Positions 59,132 to 64,000 of a stretch of DNA of 64,000 nt are shown here, in pieces. Position 1 is the first letter of the stretch, and every line of letters begins with the position of its first letter. A program made the position numbers and the translations under genes. The notes beneath the pieces are model-generated. The model ran no database searches. It was given only the letters and a program-made list of their open reading frames with translations, and was not told the origin of the DNA. Source of the DNA: Triglochin maritima (Eukaryota; Streptophyta; Magnoliopsida; Alismatales; Juncaginaceae); contig OY821775.1 in the NCBI GenBank assembly GCA_963682175.1, positions 14,294,501 to 14,358,500 on the forward strand, read 5' to 3'.

Positions 59132-59209
59132 CAAGTAAGTAATATTTTTGTTTACTCCTGGAGAGAGGATGCGGTTGATACGCTTACAATCATTGGCTAC
59201 CCGATGGAA
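59132..59209 (-). pseudogene. LINE 5'-truncated start
   Basis: The minus strand begins HRVANDCKRINRI, part of the usual FFHR.AN linker before the RT, and continues across the Copia site into NITYSQTTIINEIV. This is where the LINE copy begins, immediately inside the right target duplication. Confidence 0.8.
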
Positions 59210-59253
59210 AAATAGTGAAACTTGTCGAGTCAACGAAAAGAAAGAGTATCTCC

Positions 59254-59541
59254 CGTCTTCCGGGCAACAATTTTCGACCCAATAGCAGCTTGTATTGTAA
59301 TCTCAAACATTTGCCTGTCAATCATTAAGCACCAGTCAAATACAATAAACATATCAGCGATCACTGTGGAATCACATCAAAGCATAGATAACAACTTCAC
59401 CTATCGATGAATTTTTTCAATTTATCGACGAATTCCCGTCCAATTCTTTGTGTCTTTTGATTATGAACAATAGCAGCCATGGCATCCACGAGTTGACCAT
59501 TGAGAAGGATATCCAGCTTCACCAGATCGGACTTTAGGTAT
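59254..59541 (-). pseudogene. GUF1: GUF1/LepA translation factor fragment with intron
   Basis: Two exons of a LepA (EF4/GUF1) family GTPase, a ribosome back-translocation factor of mitochondria or plastids. Exon a (59401-59541) encodes [20 protein letters not shown] and [18 protein letters not shown] intron (59315-59400, 86 bp) splits the Arg codon. Exon b (59254-59314) encodes QMFEITIQAAIGSKIVARKT. These match the LepA C-terminal domain. The next conserved part (around RKNVLAKCYGG) is missing, as are the GTPase domain and the rest of the gene. The retained intron rules out a processed copy; it is a fragment of genomic origin. Confidence 0.85.
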
Positions 59542-59689
59542 CTGTCGAAGGATGAAAAACATCATCACTGTCTTTATATGGATTCATTATCGAAGGATAA
59601 AGCATGAAGGTTGCATCACTATTTTGTTAGAGGACATTCACTTGACTCAAGGTTGCTACAACATTTTGCAATACTGTGTGCAATACTGT

Positions 59690-59776
59690 TTCTCGAAGTA
59701 GGGCTGCAAACTTCGTTTTGCAATACTGTTTCTCCAAGTAGGGCTGCAAACTTCGGATCGACTTGTTAGTTTTAGT
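59690..59776 (+). repeat. ~40-bp tandem duplication
   Basis: TTTGCAATACTGTTTCTC and AAGTAGGGCTGCAAACTTCG occur twice in a row with one difference. The second copy is also the left end of the hAT-like element. Confidence 0.75.
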
Positions 59777-60027
59777 TCGAACTCAATTCGAAAAATGTTC
59801 CATTCTATTTTAATTTAAAATTAAAAATCTTGATAAAAAATAAAAAAATCTTTCGACTTGGTTCGGTAAACAAGTCGTTCGAACTTGAAAAAATTGAGAC
59901 GACTCGATAACTCGACTCGAATTTTTTATTGTTCCATTTATAATTATTATTTTATATTTGGTAATAACATAGGATTATATTTTTTGCTCGAAATTTCGCT
60001 CGACCCGACTCGTTTACACTCTTATAT
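59738..60027. mobile_element. hAT-like MITE (older)
   Basis: The left end is TAGGGCTGCAAAC. The reverse complement of the right end is TAAGAGTGTAAACGAGTCG; the left continues to GGATCGACT. The interior is rich in CTCGAC/GTTCGAAC strings. Ends resemble hAT MITEs of the TAGGG-TGCAAAC type. No clear 8-bp duplication remains, so boundaries are approximate. Confidence 0.55.
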
Positions 60028-60890
60028 TGAAGATTTAGAAAAATTAAATAATTAGTCAACCAAATGGAATGTGCATAATTAATAACTAATCCAAGGGGTT
60101 TTACGTGATTAACACTACAATCGAAACCAAAGAGAATTTTTAATGGATTTGATTTCTCTAGAAGCCGTCTGACCCAAGCCGGATTAGCTCGACCTGGACT
60201 GAACTCCATTACGTCGGGTTGTATTGGGTCTGAAGAGACCAATATTTTGGATTTGGATCCATCCAAAATATGCAAATTGCAAATGTCAGTTTGGGCCTCG
60301 ATCTGGTTGAAATCCAACCGATGCGTACTTCCAATTGGATGTAAGAAAAATAACCTATATGGAACAAAAAAGGAACGAAGGAAATTCAATGTTTTAACAA
60401 GCAAAAAGGACAAAAGTTACGTAAGAATCTCTATTTATTCGCTTTGCCGTTCAGAAACAAGCTAGCTACTTGCCTTGTTTGTCACTGGTTGATTCTTTAG
60501 CTGAACGCGTTTCAAATCCAAAACAAAGAGATTTCGGTTTATGTAGATCTAAGTTACGATTGGTCAAAATAAATTTTTTTCCAACTCTGCAAAGCAAGAA
60601 AAAAAAATTGAACTCAATGGTCATGATCTGAATGGCCGAATGTAGGATGCTGTTCAAAAATTAGAAAACCTAATTCGACCGCCGCCGCCAATAATAACAG
60701 GTGCAAAAAAAGAATATTAGGGTCTGTCAGACAACCCCTAACCACCCCAGATATCAAAAGATAGCTGAGAACGATCATCTGCGGCCATCACAACCAATCC
60801 GAAACCAGAGGGTCGGGACCAATAATCACGCTCTGGTCTAGGAGTTTGGTTCATCCACCAGACTTGTAGGTCTGTCTCCTTTCAACTTAA
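60028..60890. other. Unassigned region
   Basis: No recognisable gene. ORFs here lack similarity to families I know. Possibly the original host intergenic sequence upstream of the GUF1 fragment. Confidence 0.5.
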
Positions 60891-60894
60891 GGAG

Positions 60895-61101
60895 TCAGTA
60901 GTACGATCCTATAGAACAGATCATGTTCAAGTAAGGTCGTGCTAATGCCTTGAATCCACAGATTTGGTTGGAGATTGAGACAGAAGATGTGGGACTATTT
61001 CTCCCTTGGCTAGTTGGTTGTGCCACAAGTTCCTCAAATAATCGGCGCGATGTGGTCGTGAATTGTGATTTTAACAGACTGTTTTTGGACCAACTCGACA
61101 T
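60895..61101 (-). CDS. Small ORF with presequence-like N-terminus (unrecognised)
   Basis: 68 residues beginning MSSWSKNSLLKSQFTTTSRR. The first 25 residues are rich in Ser, Thr and basic residues without acidic ones, as in mitochondrial presequences. The rest is Ser/Gln-rich with no domain I recognise. Its closeness to a transposon boundary and the lack of other gene signals leave it doubtful. It may be a first exon or chance. Confidence 0.2.
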   Translation of the reverse strand: MSSWSKNSLLKSQFTTTSRRLFEELVAQPTSQGRNSPTSSVSISNQICGFKALARPYLNMICSIGSYY

Positions 61102-62210
61102 ATTTTGACCATATTAGAGAAGTCCAAGTATAAGCCTTCTCTTAGTTATGTTCCTTTTTTAATCTAAGTGGTTTGGGGAGAATGAGAATATAAGCTGGTC
61201 TTGTGCATTTGTGACGAAAGGTTAGCTTTTCCGGTTATCATGCATTGTGATTCACAGAATTTGAGATGAAAGATTTAGCTTTTCCGAATGAACTTCCAAC
61301 TCCAAGACTTCTAATTTTTTTTAAATTGAGTTGAAATGTATTGTCAAAAAGTATTGATATTCTAACACAGGTAGACCGAAAAAACTAACGGAGTAGCAAA
61401 TCCAAAAAAAAAAAAAAAATAGCATGATTGAATGAGTTGTTTTTGTAGTGGTATAACAAGAAATAGTTGTAGACTAATGATAAAATTAGAATTATAATGT
61501 TTTAAAGTGACACGCAAGTAAAAAAATCTTTTTCTTTTGAATACAAGTTTGGTGTTCCTAAGGTGTATTTGTCACTAGCAACAACCAGGTGTGTCGCACG
61601 ACGTTTCTTCAAAGAAATAGTGAACATACAATAGAAAATATGAGTATCAAACTCATGTGATTGTTACATTAAATTAACTTATATTACTTCTATCAACAAG
61701 CCAATTATTGAATAGATGAATTAAATTTTTAAGACACATTAAATATTGTCAAACAACCTATAAAGTCATTGATAAAAAAAGTATACAATTTTATTGTTGC
61801 AAACTTTAGAAAAATTTGTGTATTACATAGTTAAGATACAATAACTGAACAATTAAACGTCGTCCGTAAATTACTTAAATCGTCCGTCTGAATTACTATC
61901 TTGTTTTTCTCTCATTTCTACTTATATATCTCTTCATTTCACTCTTCAATCATCACTCTCACTTCATCTTCCTAAAACTCATAAAAAACAATGTATCGGA
62001 GGCCAAGAAATGAACCAGCGAACGTCCCGATACACTCGAATCAACTAAAAATTCCCATTTATTTTAAGTTAACAAAAAAAATGAACGGGGCTTCCGCGAG
62101 AGCACCCCCTCCCCCTCTCAGGAAAAGGCGTCCGCGGGAGCCACCCACTTCTAGGGGGCTCCAGTAGGCGTCCCTTTTAATGAAATAAAATTTAATTTTA
62201 ATTCTTAGTT
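61102..62210. other. Unassigned AT-rich region with small ORF
   Basis: Mostly AT-rich. A 59-codon ORF at 61991-62170 (+) begins MYRRPRNEPANVPIHSN, after a TATATATCTCTTC-type leader resembling that of the Harbinger ORF1 at 29124. Its R/P-rich continuation is not recognised. It may be a scrap of a Harbinger element. Confidence 0.4.
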
Positions 62211-62458
62211 AAATTGATTAATTAGTTAATTAAATTGTTTAATTGAATAATTAGTTATAATTGTTAGTCAAATTGATTAATTAGTTAATTAAATTGTTTA
62301 ATTGTTATAATTAGTTAAATTGAATAATTAGTTATAATTGTTAGTTAAATTGATTAATTAGTTAATTAAATTGTTTAGTCGTTATAATTAGTTAAATTGA
62401 ATGATTAGTTATAATTTTTAGTTAAATTGATTATTAAGTTAGTAATTAGTTATAATTG
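62211..62458 (+). repeat. 77-bp tandem repeat
   Basis: Units begin AAATTGATTAATTAG at 62211, 62270, 62347 and 62424. Units 2 and 3 are each 77 bp. The first lacks 18 bp; the fourth is partial. Confidence 0.85.
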
Positions 62459-62519
62459 TATTAATATATATATATATATGAATTTTTATTTGGGTATGGC
62501 CGAACGGAGAAAATGTTGG

Positions 62520-62790
62520 TTGTGTTTCTTGTGGTGAACCATACAAAATAATAAACGGACGAAATAAAAACAAAGTATTTTTAATTGTATTAAAAAATCA
62601 TAATTTTTCAAATTGGTTTACTTTTCGGAAAAAAATAAATTTATATATTGTTTTCAAAACATAAATTATTAAGTTAAAGATTTATAAACTTAAAAGATTT
62701 ACTTCTATTAATTCATTTGTTTAATTAAAATAAGTGTAAACCAAAAATCATGGGTTTCATGCCATGATAATGGATTGATGAGTTAATAAT
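62520..62790 (+). repeat. Dispersed repeat, copy 2
   Basis: Collinear with 30780-31045, from TGGTGAACC to TGATGAGTTAATAATTA. The match is interrupted before resuming near 63112 (TTTCATTTGAGAT). Confidence 0.75.
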
Positions 62791-63022
62791 TAAATACAAA
62801 AATTCTCTAGTACGCCTAGGGTTTAATTTTTCTATTTTAAGCATTTACCATATTCATCATTATCTGAAATTATAAGGTAGATTTAGGTTATAGGTAGTTA
62901 TGCTAATAAATGATCTAATGGTGAATATTAACCTTAGAAAAACTGTAATTTAGATCTAACAGTTAGATTGAATGTGGTTTAAATTAGTAAGACGAGTCAT
63001 GGGCTCACTAGATCTTGAATCC

Positions 63023-63024
<2 letters not shown>

Positions 63025-63096
<72 letters not shown>
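63025..63096. repeat. (TA)36 microsatellite
   Basis: An uninterrupted 72-bp TA run. It lies between the two matching parts of the dispersed repeat. Confidence 0.95.
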
Positions 63097-63103
<7 letters not shown>

Positions 63104-63224
63104 ATCATCCATATTTCATTTGAGATACCAATTACATCCAACGATCAAAATGGATTTGTTTTTTGTTTTACATTAATAGACGTTCAAGATCGATTTCAGG
63201 GACAAAAAAGATAATCAACAAACA

Positions 63225-63891
63225 ACTTGGTCGAGCGACGTGAGCGTGATGGATGGTTCGTAGTTATTGATAGTTGATATGGTTAGCACAACCACAACAT
63301 TGCAATTTATCCAGAGGGTCACCGACGGATCAGCGGTACTAGTCGTAAGACCAAGAAAATTTTTCGTGGTATGACTAAGGCACAAGTGAAATTGCGTAAC
63401 ATCTTGTTGGTTGTAACGGAGAAATTCTCAGAGGATAATCGAATTAGAGACACATTTATAACTGTAGAAACTACATGAGGAAGGTGAAATCTTAAGACAG
63501 GAATATCGCTCAACAGTTTTTGCATCAGACAGCGCAGTATCAGTACTTGTATTATATTATGGTGGATGAAGATACTAATGTTGTCACTCACGCATTCTTG
63601 GCACATCTGACGTCAGTTAAGTTGTTACGCACATACCCGTCGGTAATTTGCATGGATTCGACGTACAAAATGAACAAGTACAAGATGTCTTTGTCTGAGA
63701 TGGTTGGGGTGACACAAACAAACATGAACTTCCATATTGGCTATGCAATTATGATCGATGAGACCGAACGTAGTTACCGATGGGTATTGGAGAAGTTAAG
63801 AGATTTGTTATGCAGTACTGTCAACTATAGTGCAATAATAGCGGATATGGAGTTAGACCTTATGCGACCAGTGAGAGAGGTATTTGATTGA
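63225..63891 (+). pseudogene. MULE transposase (FAR1-like), N-terminal and DDE part
   Basis: The first section (63225-63470), with frame breaks, shows ERRERDGWFVVID, NHNIAIYPEGH and GMTKAQVKLRNILL, like the FAR1-type DNA-binding and linker region of plant Mutator-like transposases. The ORF 63520-63891 carries the transposase core: VICMDSTYKMNKYKMSLSEM with the first catalytic Asp, then FHIGYAIMIDETERSYRWVL and IIADMELDLMRPVREVF (usually a D-R-E-L motif; here D-M-E-L). Stops occur upstream of the core. The gene likely continues past the window after 63891, perhaps through an intron. Confidence 0.75.
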
Positions 63892-64000
63892 CATCATATC
63901 ATGCATATATTTGTGTCTTATATCCATTATCTTGAACCTAAACAATGCTACGTAACAAGTTTTATGTTTGAGTTTTAGGAATAAACAAGATTGAGGATAA

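Larger units (their letters stand above)
33661..59209 (-). mobile_element. 5'-truncated LINE (non-LTR retrotransposon) with nested insertions
   Basis: A perfect 17-bp target duplication (AAATAGTGAAACTTGTC) lies at 33644-33660 and 59210-59226. A short T run after the left copy is the minus-strand poly(A). LINE sequence remains at 33661-34568, 37953-39456, 53008-53427 and 59132-59209, about 2.9 kb in all. It starts within the endonuclease-RT linker, as usual for 5' truncation. Three elements inserted directly into it, each with its own target duplication, and a MITE at one boundary. Confidence 0.92.

Noticed and set aside
59227..59253. LINE sequence extending past 59226 into the GUF1 fragment
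   Set aside because: A frame resembling LINE linker residues was considered, but the 17-bp target duplication ends the LINE at 59209.
62972..63214. ORF with a long alternating Tyr-Ile run
   Set aside because: It is a translation of the (TA)36 microsatellite.

Overview
This window is a flowering-plant nuclear region made almost entirely of transposable elements stacked inside one another. The evidence for a plant is a plant tRNA-Asp type primer site in Athila-like elements, plant-type CACTA, PIF/Harbinger, MULE and hAT elements, a plant LINE with a C-terminal zinc-knuckle region, and a GT-AG intron in a LepA/GUF1 fragment. I see no rRNA or tRNA gene and no intact host gene. The species cannot be named from the sequence.

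Left part (1-11.5 kb): a minus-strand Athila-like retrotransposon runs off the window start (gag, tRNA-Asp primer site, LTR to 4391). It cut a Copia-type LTR whose remains lie at 4392-4681 and 10386-10431. A second Athila-like element (4682-10385), with protease but no reverse transcriptase, sits inside that LTR. A plus-strand Copia gag-protease remnant follows (10432-11456).

Middle part (11.5-33.6 kb): a decayed PIF/Harbinger element carries ORF1 and a HARBI1-type transposase. A long-TIR Mutator-like MITE (14861-15509, 10-bp target duplication) interrupts the transposase, and an 11-kb Copia element (15947-26900, duplication CTTTT) interrupts the tail. The Copia 5' LTR itself contains a foreign LTR (23863-25341). 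An ORF1-only Harbinger element (28605-30449) and several dispersed duplicated blocks follow.

Right part (33.6-59.2 kb): a 5'-truncated LINE, flanked by a perfect 17-bp target duplication, has been stretched from about 2.9 kb to 25.5 kb by later insertions. These are CACTA-1 with a Ulp1-like protease remnant (34569-37952, AGT), CACTA-2 with TNP2 and tnpA-like genes (39457-53007, CTA), and a short-LTR Copia (53428-58869, AGTAA). A hAT MITE (58876-59131, CAAGTAAG) sits on the Copia/LINE junction. CACTA-2 is in turn split by a complete young Athila-like gag-protease element (40471-47927, CATCC). Removing each insertion restores the coding sequence below it, so the order of events can be read directly. 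The LINE landed beside a GUF1 (LepA) pseudogene fragment at 59254-59541.

Right end (59.5-64 kb): hAT-like and other short repeats, a 77-bp tandem repeat, a (TA)n microsatellite, and the start of a FAR1-like MULE transposase.

The most unusual signals are (i) arrays of the palindrome CGGTCGACCG shared by three unrelated element types, with LTR divergence in it resembling methyl-cytosine decay, and (ii) a gag-protease-only Athila group with a duplicated polypurine motif and conserved 3' stem-loops.
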